Below are positions 1 through 12,240 of a stretch of DNA of 63,664 bases, in pieces. How positions within the stretch are numbered: the stretch's first letter is position 1; every line of letters starts with the position of its first letter. The notes under the pieces were generated by a model that made no database searches, was not told the DNA's origin, and was given only the letters and a program-made list of their open reading frames with translations. Source of the DNA: Sperchopsis tessellata (Eukaryota > Arthropoda > Insecta > Coleoptera > Hydrophilidae); the NCBI GenBank assembly GCA_033557685.1, contig JAWQRN010000003.1:1-63664 (forward strand), in the 5' to 3' direction. The position numbers and the translations under genes were made by a program.

Positions 1-429
1 TTCGCTTATACATTCTTTTAATTGTTAAAAGCTATATTAAAGTCACCATTTAACTATGTTTATCATGTTTCGCTCTATCAAATCTAATATTCAGCATTGC
101 TGCCGATATATAAACATCTCATGTAAAGCACGTGACCTTATATCCAGTAGTTAATTTGCATACTTATGTGTTTCTGATGTAAATTAGGGAAACATTGTGA
201 TTAGTGAATACTACTCTAAACTTGACTGATTTTATATTTATAACAAAAAGTGGTCTAGAAATATATTCAGATATACCAATTATGGACAGAATACTATAGA
301 AATAAACATGTTTTAGTCAGTAAATTTGCTTAATTGTAGTGTTGATGTACGTAGATCACTCAGATTTGAATGGTATCGTGAAAAACTGTGAAATAAAAAC
401 TCAAATAAAGCTATTTGGCAGTGTGTAAC
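1..429. other. Non-coding AT-rich sequence
   Basis: No coding potential, RNA gene or recognisable repeat seen before the hairpin that begins at 430. Confidence 0.5.
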
Positions 430-497
430 TTCCATAATTTTCAAAAAGTTAAGCAGTGACCTGCAAATCACTACTTAACTTTTTGAAAATTGTGGAA
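430..497. repeat. Short inverted repeat (30-bp arms, 8-nt loop)
   Basis: Arms 430-459 and 468-497 are reverse complements with about two mismatches, around the spacer CCTGCAAA. The core arm sequence is AATTTTCAAAAAGTTAAG. It would form a strong hairpin in DNA or RNA. It may be a tiny fold-back or MITE relic; no coding sequence is nearby. Confidence 0.8.
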
Positions 498-1196
498 TGA
501 AATAATTCAAATAAATCCATTTCTAAACGAAAATGATGGTATTCAAAGAAAATTACTCTCATATTTGTGTATTATTTTGATATTTGATTAAATCAAATCT
601 CAAGCAAACAAGCAACAAATTCTTACAGGTATATTCATTATATTCCTACCTATTTTCACATCTTCTGTTATAGGTGTTCGTTGATGAGATGATAACTATA
701 AAACTAACGGAAATTTTCGTGAAATATTACGTGAAAAGTCAGGTAGATCAACGTTAAATACTACGTTGCTAAGAAAGTATTTTTCTTCATAGCTTTCACG
801 TTAGCTTTTCCTAGAGATTAAAAAACAACGTATGTATAAAATGAAAGACATACATCAGTACAAAAGCGTGTATATTAAAATATAATACATAATTCATACG
901 ATCCTTGAAAATGAAATTGGAGCATACTGGTTTTTGAGATAAAAAGTTGCTGTAATACAATAAATAATTCTGACTTTTTGAAAATACTTCAAATTCTTTC
1001 ATACATTTAATTATTACCACAGTTTTCATTGTCATAGATACGTATGTTGATTGCTTCATGAAACGTGGAGAAATCAGCAGAGGAACTAGTTCGATGGATA
1101 ATTAAAAAGAGACGTACATAAATCGGTACATGCGAAAGAGTAGCTCAGATTTTGGATAAGGTACATAGATAAAATAGTATGAATATTAAGCAACAT
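498..1196. other. Non-coding sequence downstream of the terminal exon
   Basis: AT-rich; no supported gene. It would include the 3'UTR of the minus-strand exon at 1197-1391 if that exon is real. No clear polyadenylation signal was assigned. Confidence 0.4.
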
Positions 1197-1391
1197 CTAA
1201 CGTTCAGATCTTACATTTCGTTCTTCTGTTTCTACAATTAAATGGTTGTTTTTGAGAGTCATGGTGATTATGCTGCCATTGGTACTGGAATGATTATTGC
1301 CTCTAAACGATCCACTATTAATGGTACCAGTTTCGTCACAGACCTCAACATCTTCAGTTCCAATAGATGTGTGCGTTTCTCCACATTTCAT
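1197..1391 (-). CDS. Probable terminal coding exon of an unidentified gene (cytoplasmic-tail-like)
   Basis: On the minus strand a good acceptor (polypyrimidine run ending in TTTCAG at 1397-1392) is followed by 64 open codons and a TAG at 1199-1197. The peptide is hydrophilic and not low-complexity. It runs from MKCGETHTSIGTEDVEVCDE to the stretch MTLKNNHLIVETEERN. The base composition is richer and more codon-like than its surroundings. The sequence looks like the intracellular tail of a membrane receptor or adhesion protein, but I cannot name the family. No upstream exon on the minus strand was recognised, so the rest of the gene may lie behind a long intron. It could also be an orphaned exon. 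Confidence 0.5.
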   Translation of the reverse strand: MKCGETHTSIGTEDVEVCDETGTINSGSFRGNNHSSTNGSIITMTLKNNHLIVETEERNVRSER

Positions 1392-2860
1392 CTGAAACAA
1401 TATTAAATTATCTTAAAATTTATAGAAATATTGTTGGTAATATATACTGATTTCAGTCTTAATATAAGATTTTGTAGCACCCAGGCCATTCGCCAAACCT
1501 ATAGCTATGTCTCTGTTTAGGTGTTGCATATGTCACCCATGTCTAGAGTACGGGGGTTCAAAACATCTGCTTAAGATTTACATCTGACACAAGAAAACGA
1601 GCATACATAAATACCAGTTGGATGTACATGACAGGTTACCTGTTTTTCCACGCAGCATATACAAACTATAACATTCTGGGGGTGAAGTAGAAAGGTTAAT
1701 TTGTAATTCCGATTTAAATATTTTATATTATCAAATTTGAAAGTAACAATTTTTATTAATTTAATGCTAATAAAATAATATACACTACTGCCGTAAGCTT
1801 CGATAAATGTTACAAAAGTAAAATAGTAATTAAAAAAATATATCCTTTTTTCAGTTTGCCCCCGTAGGGGGTTTAACGTAGAATGAATGTTAAGGAATAG
1901 TAGAAAGAATGTCAAGGTAAAGTGTAAAACTGACACTATTGCTAAAATAAGAGAATCATGGCCATATTGTTTATGCTTCATTTCTAAATATACAAAAATA
2001 ACGAAAATATACCCAAACAAATCTGCTTTCTTAATTTAGAACAAACATCTGCCTTGTAGAAGGTATAAACAAGAACTCCGTGTAATCCATGCACAGACTA
2101 TATATCCTCAATATTGACAGATTTTACATTGTATCTAAACTTTTTTGCTACGAGAGGTTCGTCGCAAATAAGGCATGATAAAATTTTTTTCAGGGATATA
2201 TCTTTATAAGGTTTACCACTTTAAATCCATTTAGTTTTATAACAATTTCTACTTAAAACCAGCTAAATTTGTTGTCTTAGTGAATACAACTATTTTATTG
2301 ATACATTAATCACAAAATTTTATCAAGAAATTAGTCCATAACAATATGCCGAAAAACGTACTAGCGTGAAAACCAGTTAAAAAAGCATCTTTTAGCACCA
2401 TTTGGAATTAATTTATCTCTAACTCTTACTTTTTACTGAACATCAAAGAAATTAACTTTTATATCATATTTTTATTTTCAAATTTTGTATCTACTGTCAG
2501 TATTTTGATTCAATTTATATTATTTTCCCTTAAAATATAACATGTAAATCTGTATCCTCTCTTTCGATTCATACTGCATATATGCTTATCCGAATATCTC
2601 CTATCTAAGTATATTCACACAATACTAATCATATTATTACCTGATTTTACAGTTACTGCTAAGCTTTTACCATTATTTATATTTGTAAGAATTTGATTTT
2701 AAAGTACTTTAAAGTGAGTTGTGCATCAAACCTTCAACTTTATCTTAGTACCCCTTTTTTAGTTACAGTTACACAGATTATCTTATATCAAATGAACTTC
2801 TATCTATAAATGATAATATTATTATTTTTGTCCAAATTTTATTTACTTTTTTATGTTATA
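1392..2860. other. Non-coding sequence, presumed intron
   Basis: Nothing recognisable. The long open frame on the minus strand around 1571-2020 has AT-driven composition (F, I, L, Y, K) and no family resemblance. If 1197-1391 is a real exon this is part of its upstream intron. Confidence 0.35.
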
Positions 2861-2861
2861 T

Positions 2862-3075
2862 TTCTAGCTATGCTATCCACAGCATCATTGATTGAAATAC
2901 TCCTGGAATGCGTTTTGAGGTGTTTAGGTTGATACCTCAACTCTAAGAACTCACTGTTATTGATTATCTGCTTAACTTTATTCACCTCATGCAGCAACAA
3001 ATTATATCGTCTGCGTTGGCGTTTACCTACAAAGTAGTTTTTAACTTTCCAATTGTATTTCCATAGGCTTCCTCA
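2862..3075 (-). pseudogene. Unrecognised open stretch, possibly transposon-derived
   Basis: About 70 codons are open on the minus strand, without a start ATG. They have a basic block (VGKRQRRRYN), a mixed hydrophilic region and a TAA at the end. Composition is less AT-driven than random frames here. It lies just beyond a piggyBac-like remnant on the same strand but I see no piggyBac motif in it. Chance openness cannot be excluded. Confidence 0.2.
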
Positions 3076-3439
3076 TTCATAGTAGATACCCCTAGGAATA
3101 CATTCGATGAACAAAACTCTTTCAACATCCAGGAAAACTTTTATTTGCTCTACTAAAACTTTATATTTCCTTCTTTCATCTTTACCATTATTTTTACTCT
3201 TACGTATATATTAATGAAAACGCACTCAACTTATCTCCATTGAACTATTACTGCATATAATTTTAATCAATAGATTCTGGTTTTATCCCTTTAACGATAT
3301 AGGTGGCAATGTCATGCATGTTCCTACGGAGTAAGTTATTTTTCTTTTAATTCTTAAAATTCTTATATATTTTATTTTAATTAATTATATAATAAATTAA
3401 ATAAATAATTGTTAATTGTATTTGTAAAAATTAACTATT

Positions 3440-4115
3440 TTTTAAAAAAATGTGGGCCCTATAATCTGCAATACAGGGATGTGCACCCAGGGTAATGTCA
3501 TCTTATTGGCACATAAAACTCGTGCACTCTGTTTCCTTGTCATATTCTTACATATGCAGCACTACCTCTATATGATTGATACTTTGGTTGTAGTACTAAT
3601 CCAGGAATGTGACGTTCTACCAAATAAAGTGGAATGTCACCTTTTTGAAGCTTTCGTGTTGGTGCATATTTCTGTATAAGTTGCCTCACTAACTTTAGTC
3701 TAAATTCGATTAGCTATGGTATAGTTCTTCAAGAACAAAACATACGAGTTTAATACAACCCTAACCATAAGGTTTATGAAAACTTTCTTGAACTATTTCA
3801 TAGATTTTTTGGCTGTTTCTGAAAAATGTATTTGCATGTCAGTTCAGTCTATAGACCCTCATGTTGTGATAAATAGTATAAATACAGCACGGTTTTACAA
3901 TTGCTTCTTTTGCCCTATGATCAATTTTACTTGTGCTTTTAATTTGATTCTTATGGATTGTTGTTATCATAAATACATCTCGTTTATCGTGCCACGCTAT
4001 AGCTACGATGTTATTTGTATTTCGCTTCTCAATTCGGCGCATCTTGAGTTTTTGGCAAAGATTTTTGGACATATCATTCCTATACTCTTCAACAAGTTCC
4101 TGTATTTCTAGTAAA
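3440..4115 (-). pseudogene. piggyBac-like transposase remnant (C-terminal part)
   Basis: Minus-strand frames give a block reading AWHDKRDVFMITTIH (about 3930-4000). It resembles the conserved 'WKDKRDV..LSTIH' block before the final part of the piggyBac DDE domain. Further along, KPCCIYTIYHNM resembles the 'KP..i.dYN..MgGVD' block. Towards 3440-3600 there are cysteine-rich scraps (CCICKN, VLCANK) like the C-terminal cysteine-rich zinc-binding domain. Frames shift and stops interrupt, so it is dead. No terminal repeats were identified. Confidence 0.5.
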
Positions 4116-4184
4116 CAGGTACGTGCTTAGTCTTTGACTTGAGTACCAGTTATCAATATAAATTGAATGCCCTTTGTTAAAATT

Positions 4185-4620
4185 AGTGTCGAGCTACTTC
4201 AGAGAAGAAGGTAAGCTTGGAGGTGCATCAATATATAACCTTAGTCGCCTGAACGTGCTTGAACGTACCAATTTAAACAATCTAGCAATATAGTTCATCT
4301 TCGAATGTGCTTGTGCAAAGTTTGTAGATGGTTATTGTATCTCTATATAGGTCACCAGGTTCTAGTGCTCCCCTTTTTCTAAAGAGGTTAAATGTTATGC
4401 CGTTATAGATGGAAAATGTGAAATATATTATTGCCGGTGATTTTAGCATTGATTTGTTTAGGAAAAACAACGATTTTGCAAAAATTTCAACACGCAAATA
4501 TACAAGAACATGCGGCAGTTCCCAAACTTTCATCGATAATATTTTTTGCAATTTTCAGGCTAAGGATTTTTATGCACGGATTCTCATCTTTCGGATCATA
4601 CAACTCAGATAATTAACCAT
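4185..4620 (+). pseudogene. LINE endonuclease fragment (Jockey/CR1-like)
   Basis: Plus-strand frames show, in order, GGASIYNL, then VSLYRSPGSSAP (the 'YRsP' block), then IIAGDFSIDLF and FIDNIFCNF. These correspond to conserved blocks of the APE-type endonuclease of Jockey/CR1-superfamily non-LTR retrotransposons ('GGvaIy', 'YRpP', 'GDFNiDll', 'IDnIf.N'). The catalytic Asn of GDFN is Ser here. Several frameshifts join the blocks and no reverse transcriptase follows, so this is a 5' fragment of a dead element. Confidence 0.6.
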
Positions 4621-6898
4621 AAATTAATAAAAAGTAATTCTCAAACATTCTGTGTAAAGAGATCTTACACTCAGATAGGCATAAACAAATTTAAAACTAA
4701 ATTGTCCGTTGTGTAATTATTCAAGTGATAATACAGATGGAAAGTAGGATATGTTTTCCATTATAATTATAGATGGGTTTAACGAATGTTTTCCTAGTAG
4801 TAGTGTAAAATAGTTTAAAGGTCTAATAGCACTGTATACTCAGAAACCATATAGACTTATAAACAGGAACTTAATGCTTTGTATACTATGAAGCCGTATG
4901 ACATCGCGCACATGCCCGCATACAAGTATTTAAATACGGAAAACGAAGAATGGTACGGTACGTTCATACTCGTTAAAGGGTTAATAATAAGTATCGAGAT
5001 GCATGGCATAATTTATGTTTGAAAATTGTAGTGAAGACAGTTATGTGATAGTTTATTGTATTTTGGTATTATTGTAGTTTTGTCGTCATTCTAATTTCTA
5101 AACAAATTCCTTTGCAGTGCAATTTTTACTGAGCTAAAAATCCATCGTCAAGTAAAATGTTGAGCACACTAGTTTCGATATATTTTGTTCATTATGTCTT
5201 CCGTTGGTATATCGTCCTCTGCATATTCAAAGAGTTTAGATAATAGAAGTAATCCAACTAAAATTTCTATTTTCTCCACACATACTTTCATGGATGCTTA
5301 TTGGTCGATCGATCTCTTTCTTAATAAACTTTAGTACTTGCAATGTTTAAGTTTAAAATCACTCTTATTATCCAGAAAGAAACCCTCTCATATCCACGTA
5401 AGTTCCGTTATTCTAGACACAAATTAGCACATAATTTTGCTAATATTAATGCTAATTTTTAGTATTATTTTTGATTTAGTACTTTTCATAGATACTTTAA
5501 TAGCATACAAATCCATCATAACATATAGGACATATTTATTGATATTATTCAAAAATTACTGCGTCGTCAAATTGTTGAATTTCAATAGCTATTATTCAAT
5601 TAAATTAAATTTAAAGGGCCAAACTGCTCCTGTCGCGGAACAATATTTTTGCAAATGACGCCTACGTTATACTTTTAAAGGTGGTGATAGCTATTAAGAT
5701 TACTTAATTATTGTTCCAGCAAATATCTCCTTTTGAACACTCCACAGAAGAAGAGTGCTCGTTTCCCGGAAATCCGATAGAACATGGATGAGAAGGAAAC
5801 CCTATAGGTGAACTACTCAGAGATATCCCAGTACATAAAACTTCACAGCTTATAAACAGAAAGTCTTTGTTCATTCTGGAAACATCTATTCTATTTAAAA
5901 AGATTATTTAGAATGCATGGGATATAATATCTTACCAAAGGAAACGACTGAATGGAAAAAATAATGATAGGCCAGAATTATTTCATTTATTACCACGTAT
6001 CATTAAAATCTCCTGTATCTTAAGACATAAATTCTAACACAGTAGTTATGGTTTTATTATTGATTTAGTTATTATTTTATAAATTATTTTAGCTAATAAT
6101 TTATTTCAAATATAAAATTCAAATTTTTCTATTTTCAGCTGCTGTTGAAAATCCTAAGGTATATAATTTTATATTATAAATTTAAAAATAAAATAAGGAA
6201 AGTTCGTAAATTTCCATATTATATAACGACATAATTTCCGGTAATAGGCAATTATTCAAATGAGGTTTAGGGGTACCGTCCGAATTCCTCACTAATACAC
6301 ACGAACATATAATTGACTCCACAGGTTTTGAGAAGACGCAAAGAGAGAACACATTAACGACCATTTGCGCAATAATTCTTGCACTGGAGGATAATTAGCC
6401 GAATTTGTTTGGTAACTGTCTTTTTGCACATTCTCGGTGTGCATAGTTTCGACCATGTGCATTTTATTACGTAAATACAACAGGTGAATTTCGTTTTCAT
6501 CGAACAGTTAATTGCGGAGCATGGACTAAAATTGAATTTAATACTATATTACCTCTGTTGCTATCAAAACAACGTCAATAAAATGGTAAATTTAATTGAA
6601 ATCTACTTAACATAACCATTGCACATTAATGGTTAACTCATAGTTTAGTTTTTCACATACCCAGAATATTTCGTCGTTGTGTTAAAATTAAACATTTACA
6701 TGCATATAAATATTATACGAATCATTAAACAAAAAAAAAAACAGAAGCGATTTACATGGTTTCGAATATTACGTCCATAATCAACAACTTACGAATAAAA
6801 TATTTCACCCATTAAATAGTGTTTCAACTAGTCTTATATTTCCATGTTTGCCATTAACAGTCCATGTATATTTTAACTGCATATTTTGTGATTTTAGT
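4621..6898. other. Non-coding AT-rich stretch
   Basis: No gene supported. A somewhat protein-like open frame on the minus strand at 6182-6480 (peptide YLRNKMHMVETMHTENVQK) may be a transposase N-terminus scrap, but no catalytic motif follows. Confidence 0.35.
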
Positions 6899-6932
6899 CT
6901 GATGATGGAGCTCTTCTTCTCCGAAACCGATC
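6899..6932 (+). ncRNA. Hammerhead-ribozyme-like motif
   Basis: The core CTGATGA (6899-6905) is followed by a 4-bp stem II (GGAG 6907-6910 with CTCC 6919-6922, 8-nt loop), then GAAA (6923-6926). A possible AUC cleavage triplet follows three bases later (6930-6932). This order, with a very short stem III, is what is known for hammerheads carried by Penelope-like retroelements. Stem I was not resolved. No Penelope coding sequence was seen next to it, so it may be a solo terminal repeat. Confidence 0.45.
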
Positions 6933-7744
6933 GCTTGTAATCACTTAATGTAATTGAAATATATTATGGGAGACAGCAGCTTATTTAAATTGTTACTTTT
7001 TCAAAAACCATTTAGCATGCACTTAAAAATTCTAAAAACGAATCTATTAAGAACTGAATTTATAAATAGCAAATATATGTATGTTTTATTTTTATATTTT
7101 AGCAGGTATTTTATATTGTTATGGTGGTCCACAAAATAGCGAATTTACTTTTTAATTCTGAAAAATTGACAATCTAATACTGTCAGACTTTCACGAATGG
7201 GATCATCCGTTTATTACTGACCAAAGTTATTTAGATGGCACTTTGAGATATATCGAGTCAGGTTGTACCGCCATAAATGATAGGTTTCGATCAAGTGTGC
7301 TACTAAGCAATTCAAACACTGTGTGTGCATCATATATGTAATAGAATCTAATCTGCTGCAAAGGAAAAATTCATAAATCCACACATAAAAGCTTTCCATG
7401 GAAAGTCCTTTATATTAAATTTGAAATTTTGGTTCACATCATAGCCCTATAAAAAGATAATCCAGTTTATATGTAAGAATACATTTTTAAAGTAAACATT
7501 GATTTTTCTTATTAATCAAAATTCAATTAGTTAAATAATTAACTTTGATTCTTTAAGAGAAGTACTTCCTAAAATTATTTTTAAAGAAAAATATGCCTTT
7601 ACATATGGTATAGGATATAAAACCTTTTAGATCACGTAAAAAGTAAAGCCTCTGCGAACATACATAACATATTTTGTTAATATATAGAACGGCCAGTATT
7701 TCAATTTTTAGAATCTAGCAACCTCACAAATATCAGCTGACAAA
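6933..7744. other. Non-coding AT-rich stretch
   Basis: No recognisable gene or repeat; short open frames only. Confidence 0.35.
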
Positions 7745-8888
7745 AACATACGTATTCTTAAAAATTTATGTTTCTCGCGAACACTAACTTTTACAGAACG
7801 AAACAATTTTTTTTACTGTTTTTTTTAAGTTAATATTATAATAAAAAAATGGATTTAAAACAAAAAGATTTTCGAGCTATTTATTATGACTTTCAACAAG
7901 GTTTATCTCAGAAATAAATTATATTTTGGGGACAAAGCACCAACTAAAGCAGCAATTTGCAATTTGTACACACTATTCTAGTTTGGACATGGTGTCAGTA
8001 ATATCTTTCATGAAGGTCGGCTAAAAATTGCAGTTTCTCCAGAAAATATTGATGCTGTGTATAAAATGATTACACTAGATCATCATGCAACATACCATGA
8101 GTTTGAGGAGTCATTAAGAATTTCAAGGACCTGAGTGCAGTAAGTTTTACATGATCATTTAAAAGTTAAAAAAGTATGTGCGCTTTGGATTCCACACAAT
8201 TTAAATCAAGCTCAAAAAAATGATTTGTCAAATGGTGGAATATAATTCTCAAAAGATTCAACGCTGGTACCCCAAAACATGTATTTAACATCATAACCGG
8301 TGACGAAACTTGGATTTATTCATATGAACCAGAAATAAATTAAAATTCACTGTTTGGGTGATTCAAAATGAACCAAATCTAACAAAAGTTGTTCGTGCAT
8401 GAAGTGTTTTAAAGGAAATGATCATGTCGTTTTTTGGTAAATCTGGCCATGTTGCAACCATTGCTTTGGATTATCGTAGAAAAGTTCATGCTGATTGATA
8501 TACGACAAATTGTTTGATAGTATTTGTTACTCAAATCAGAACAAAATAATGCAAAACAATGCAAGCCCATACACAACAGCTCAAACAACCGATTTGATAA
8601 CTCATGTCATGATTTATCACTAAATGATTTTTTCTTTTCTCAACATAAAAAAGATGCATGGTAAACGATTTAGCAGCCTAGAAGGATCAGTTGACGATTA
8701 TAATTCGCATGCTCTTGCTATACTAACTTCTGAATGGAATAACTATTTTGAAAATTGATTTATTCGAATGAAAAAGTCTACTGATGCTTACGACGAATAT
8801 TTTTAAAAACAATAAAACAGCTATTTCCATATAAAAATATTTTCTGTATTTTTTCTAAAAACTTAAATTTTGGCCTACGTATTATCAT
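7745..8888 (+). mobile_element. mariner-family DNA transposon, degenerate
   Basis: Imperfect terminal inverted repeats bound the element. The left reads TACGTATTCTTAAAAATTTA near 7749. The right, reverse complemented, reads TACGTAGGCCAAAATTTAAG near 8880. Length is about 1.14 kb, close to the usual 1.2-1.3 kb of mariner. It encloses a dead transposase frame in the same orientation. Confidence 0.7.
7849..8806 (+). pseudogene. mariner transposase pseudogene
   Basis: An ATG at 7849 opens a frame recognisable along the whole mariner transposase. The N-terminal helix-turn-helix region starts MDLKQKDFRAI. Later come LDHHATYHEFEESL, then ITGDETWIYSY with the first catalytic Asp, then TVWVIQNEPN, FFGKSGHVAT, and a C-terminal block with NDFFF (third acidic position). 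The second catalytic position, normally in 'HDNA', reads QNNAS, so that Asp is lost. Many in-frame stops (for example near 7915 and 8341) and frameshifts make it inactive. Such elements move by cut-and-paste at TA sites. Confidence 0.8.
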
Positions 8889-9859
8889 TCACTAGTGTAA
8901 GAAAATCTCAAATTCTTTTATTAGTTTAACATTTACCCTAGACCGCATGTCTGAACTAATTTGGTGTTCATAATGTAGCATATTGAAGTACAACAATTCT
9001 TAATATTATTTTGAATGTTTCGTAATTCTATAATAATTTATTGGTATTAGAACGGATAATTAATAATTTAAAATATCTCTGTGTCCAGAAAATTCACCAG
9101 CACTTGGTTTGTCCGCCAAACTATATATTTTTACCTTTTTCCTAGGAAAGTAAAAATTCCTTAAAGATTTTTATGTCCTGAATAATTTAAGGATATTGCG
9201 TCAATAATTATTCATTTACAAGCTCTAGTGGAAAAGACATTGTGAAATGACTCATGAAAATATTGCAAAATACTCAAAAGAGACTTATACGTAGTTTACC
9301 AGCACATTTTTTTATTAGTGCAACCATTTCAATTTTCAACTAAAATAGCTCATCTTGGTTCCCACTTTGGCTTTGGGTGCTCTACAGTACTATCGAGTGT
9401 GACTACGATATTTTTCAGGCAACTGATGGAGGTAAAATAATATCATATGTTTTACTGAACAATTGTTATTAACACTTTAATTCATAGCAGTTATAATTTG
9501 CTGAGCGTAACTTAAACATTTGTCAGGCAAATAGAGATTGTTGTATTATTAAAAGTTCTTCGAACCTTTAAATAATTTGTTATTTTTACGTATTTTATAC
9601 TGTATATTATATTACCGTCATCTACAGCTTTTAGCATTGCTCTGCTGCAATCCAGCCTTTTCCTCTTCCTATATTTGTTATTTGTTTATAAACAAGAGTA
9701 GACCTACAATTAAAATTTAAAAGACTGAGTGAATAAGCTGTCAACACTTCGCTTCCTTTGATTTTGTTAAGGTGCGATTAGATAAGGTTTTGACATTCTT
9801 GTTGAATTTATAGAATTAATTTTGAGTGTTTAAATCTTTATTTTTGAAAATTACTGTCG
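8889..9859. other. Non-coding AT-rich stretch
   Basis: No feature recognised. Confidence 0.35.
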
Positions 9860-9960
9860 CCAGGGCTTGAACAGGGACCGCTTGGGACGTCATGTTTGTA
9901 TGTATCTAATTGGTCAAATATAACCGGGAACTAACACACCAGCCGATACCACCGTCACAG
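9860..9960 (-). repeat. Possible tRNA-derived SINE
   Basis: On the minus strand TATCGGCTGGTGTGTTAGTTC (about 9945-9925) resembles a pol III A box. CCTGTTCAAGCCCTGG (about 9885-9870) resembles a B box (GGTTCAANCC). The spacing is somewhat longer than in a tRNA. The stretch is clearly more GC-rich than its flanks. It is not a functional tRNA, as no cloverleaf was seen. Confidence 0.3.
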
Positions 9961-10479
9961 AACTACTGTGATCTGATTAGCATGTCCTATTATATCACAG
10001 TAACTTCGTCATATGTATAGCCACAATATTCTACTTTAATGAGTTTTAATGCTATAAGATGTTGTTACTTAACGTATGTAGAAAGCACACATTTTTTACT
10101 GGTGTGTTGCATAAGCCGAAAAGATACAGAGACACATCACAAATCTAAATATTCCCAGAATTTAAATTTGTTCATGAATTGCAACTTTAAACTTTCCATT
10201 CGTCCTTCATGTAGCAACTAAACTTAAAAATCTTCTATAATTTACCCTACAGATAGTGGAGCAAATGTGTGATTAAAGTGAAGTGAAAGTACTTATAAAA
10301 GTGTAATTAAATGTTTACTAAACATTATAACCCTAACACACTATATACTTATATATAACGCATTACGCAGTTTTGAGCCGTTTTAAAACTGGAAGAGATC
10401 ATCGTTTGGTTAAATATAGAATAACATTAAATGTAAAATAATAAATATTGAGGTTAGCTAATAACTGCGGCAGCACCAT
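9961..10479. other. Non-coding AT-rich stretch
   Basis: No feature recognised. Confidence 0.35.
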
Positions 10480-12240
10480 CTGAAATCTAATCAAGAAGGA
10501 TTTCAACTATAGCTTAAGAACATATTCTCTGGATGAAAATCATAATGCCGATAATGTGTTTCATATAATAAGAGAAAAGGCCAGAATCAAAGGTGGAACT
10601 GTCTATATTAAAAAGGATTTGAAAATTTCTGAACAGGTTATGACCTTATAAAGAGCATAGAGAACTAAAAGATAAAGGTCCGATAAGAAGGCAAAACAAT
10701 AGAATATAATTTTTAGGCTATTAGACATTGACTAAAAGAAAATGAAGCCACGTTCTGACCGATAGAATAGCATAAGAGCTATACGCAGGAGAAGCAGGGA
10801 CTTATGATAGGGGAAAAACAAATAATATCCCTCAGATCTGAAAACGACGAGAGAGTACATAATAGAGAGAACTTCCTTGAAATGGTTAGAATATTTTACC
10901 AAGAACTATATCGAGATGTATGTGTCCACATAAACACTACTCCCGAATAAATAATTCCACGAATATTACCCTAAGAAATTTCACCTAATCTAAAACTGAA
11001 TAAGTGTGAACAAATTCCAGGAGAAGACGCGATAATGGTTAACGTACTAAAAATTGTTGCAGATGAAATATAGAACATAACCTAAAAAATAGAAATACCA
11101 GCATCTATTAAACACAAAAAAGGAAATAAAGATGTTCTGAAAAACTACTGTTCAATCAATCTCACATCTCTGGCTTATAAGATCTTTACCACAATCATTT
11201 TGAACCAGCTTATATACCAATCCAATTTTTACCAACCCTAGTAACAGGCAGGTTTTCGTAAAGGATATAGTACTATATACCATATTTACGCTGTGCAAAA
11301 TTTGATATCTAGATGTAACTGGTATAACCTCCCGCTATTCTGTGCTTTTGTAGACAACGAGAAACCATTTGATTTGATCTAGACGTATGCAGTTATTAGA
11401 GCTTTATTACAATATGACATTACGTCCACCGTCCTCATAGAGCTGATTCAAAACATCTTTAAAAAAGCCACACCAAACGTTAAATTGCATCAAGAAACGA
11501 AAACTTTTGATATTTAAAATTTTATTAGACAAGAAGGCAATATATTTCCAGAAGTTGTTCAGTGCGGCTCCAGAGTATATGTTGCGGGAACTAGTTTGGT
11601 AATATAAGGGCATAATTTGAGATTTGCAGATGATATAGAGATATTTTCACGTATTATCGACGACTTCCAAGAAACAAATTGATCTGTATTCTGAGAGTAA
11701 AAACGTTGGTCTTAGGTTGAATCTTAGTAAAACAAAAGTAATACTCAATGGTCCAGCTGTGCCACTCAAAGTGTAAACTTGATGCAAACAAATAGAAACC
11801 GCAACATATTACATGTATTTGGGCCAGTTTATAAAAATTAATGAAAATATTGCTTTGGAGATAGTGTAAATAACTAGACGTCTATGGAACATATTTAAGT
11901 CTCAGATGACTTTGCGTTTAAAATGCAGGGTCTTCGATCAGTGCATTTTATCTGTTATGACATATGCTACAGAGACAAGGACTTTAAAGACCTCCCATAT
12001 TCAGAGCCTTCAAATTACGCAAATAAATATTGAAACATATATGATAGATTTATGAATTAATGATAGAAGGCCCTGGGCATAGTTATGTAGCCCGACCACG
12101 ATCAGTGATATAATAGAGAAGGAGAAGATGTAATAGTGGAAATAGCGGTACACTTTGGAGACAGATGGGACAGATAAATCAATTATTTGTGCGTTACGTG
12201 GTTAAGGAGGCATAACCGTAATAAGAAGAAGGAACTTTGG
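10480..12240 (+). pseudogene. Non-LTR retrotransposon (LINE) reverse transcriptase remnant
   Basis: Translated in shifting plus-strand frames, the order of blocks is that of a LINE ORF2. There is a linker (NRENFLEMVRIFYQELYRDV), then DAIMVNVLKIVADEI, VLKNYCSINLTSLAYKIFT ('NYRPISLTS.. YKifa'), and AGFRKGYSTIYHI ('aGFR...stidhi'). Then come CAFVDNEKPFDLI ('aFvDfeKAFD') and LRFADDIEIFSR at about 11620-11650 (the FADD catalytic block). The C-terminal connection has VMTYA..T and an 'RPWA.L' tail. At least a dozen stops and frameshifts show it is dead. A related 3' piece lies at 45900-46400. Confidence 0.7.

Noticed and set aside
1571..2020. 149-codon open frame on the minus strand
   Set aside because: Composition is AT-driven (F, I, L, Y, K), no homology or splice context; likely chance.
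6182..6480. Minus-strand frames resembling a transposase N-terminus
   Set aside because: Only a vague resemblance; no catalytic block or terminal repeats.
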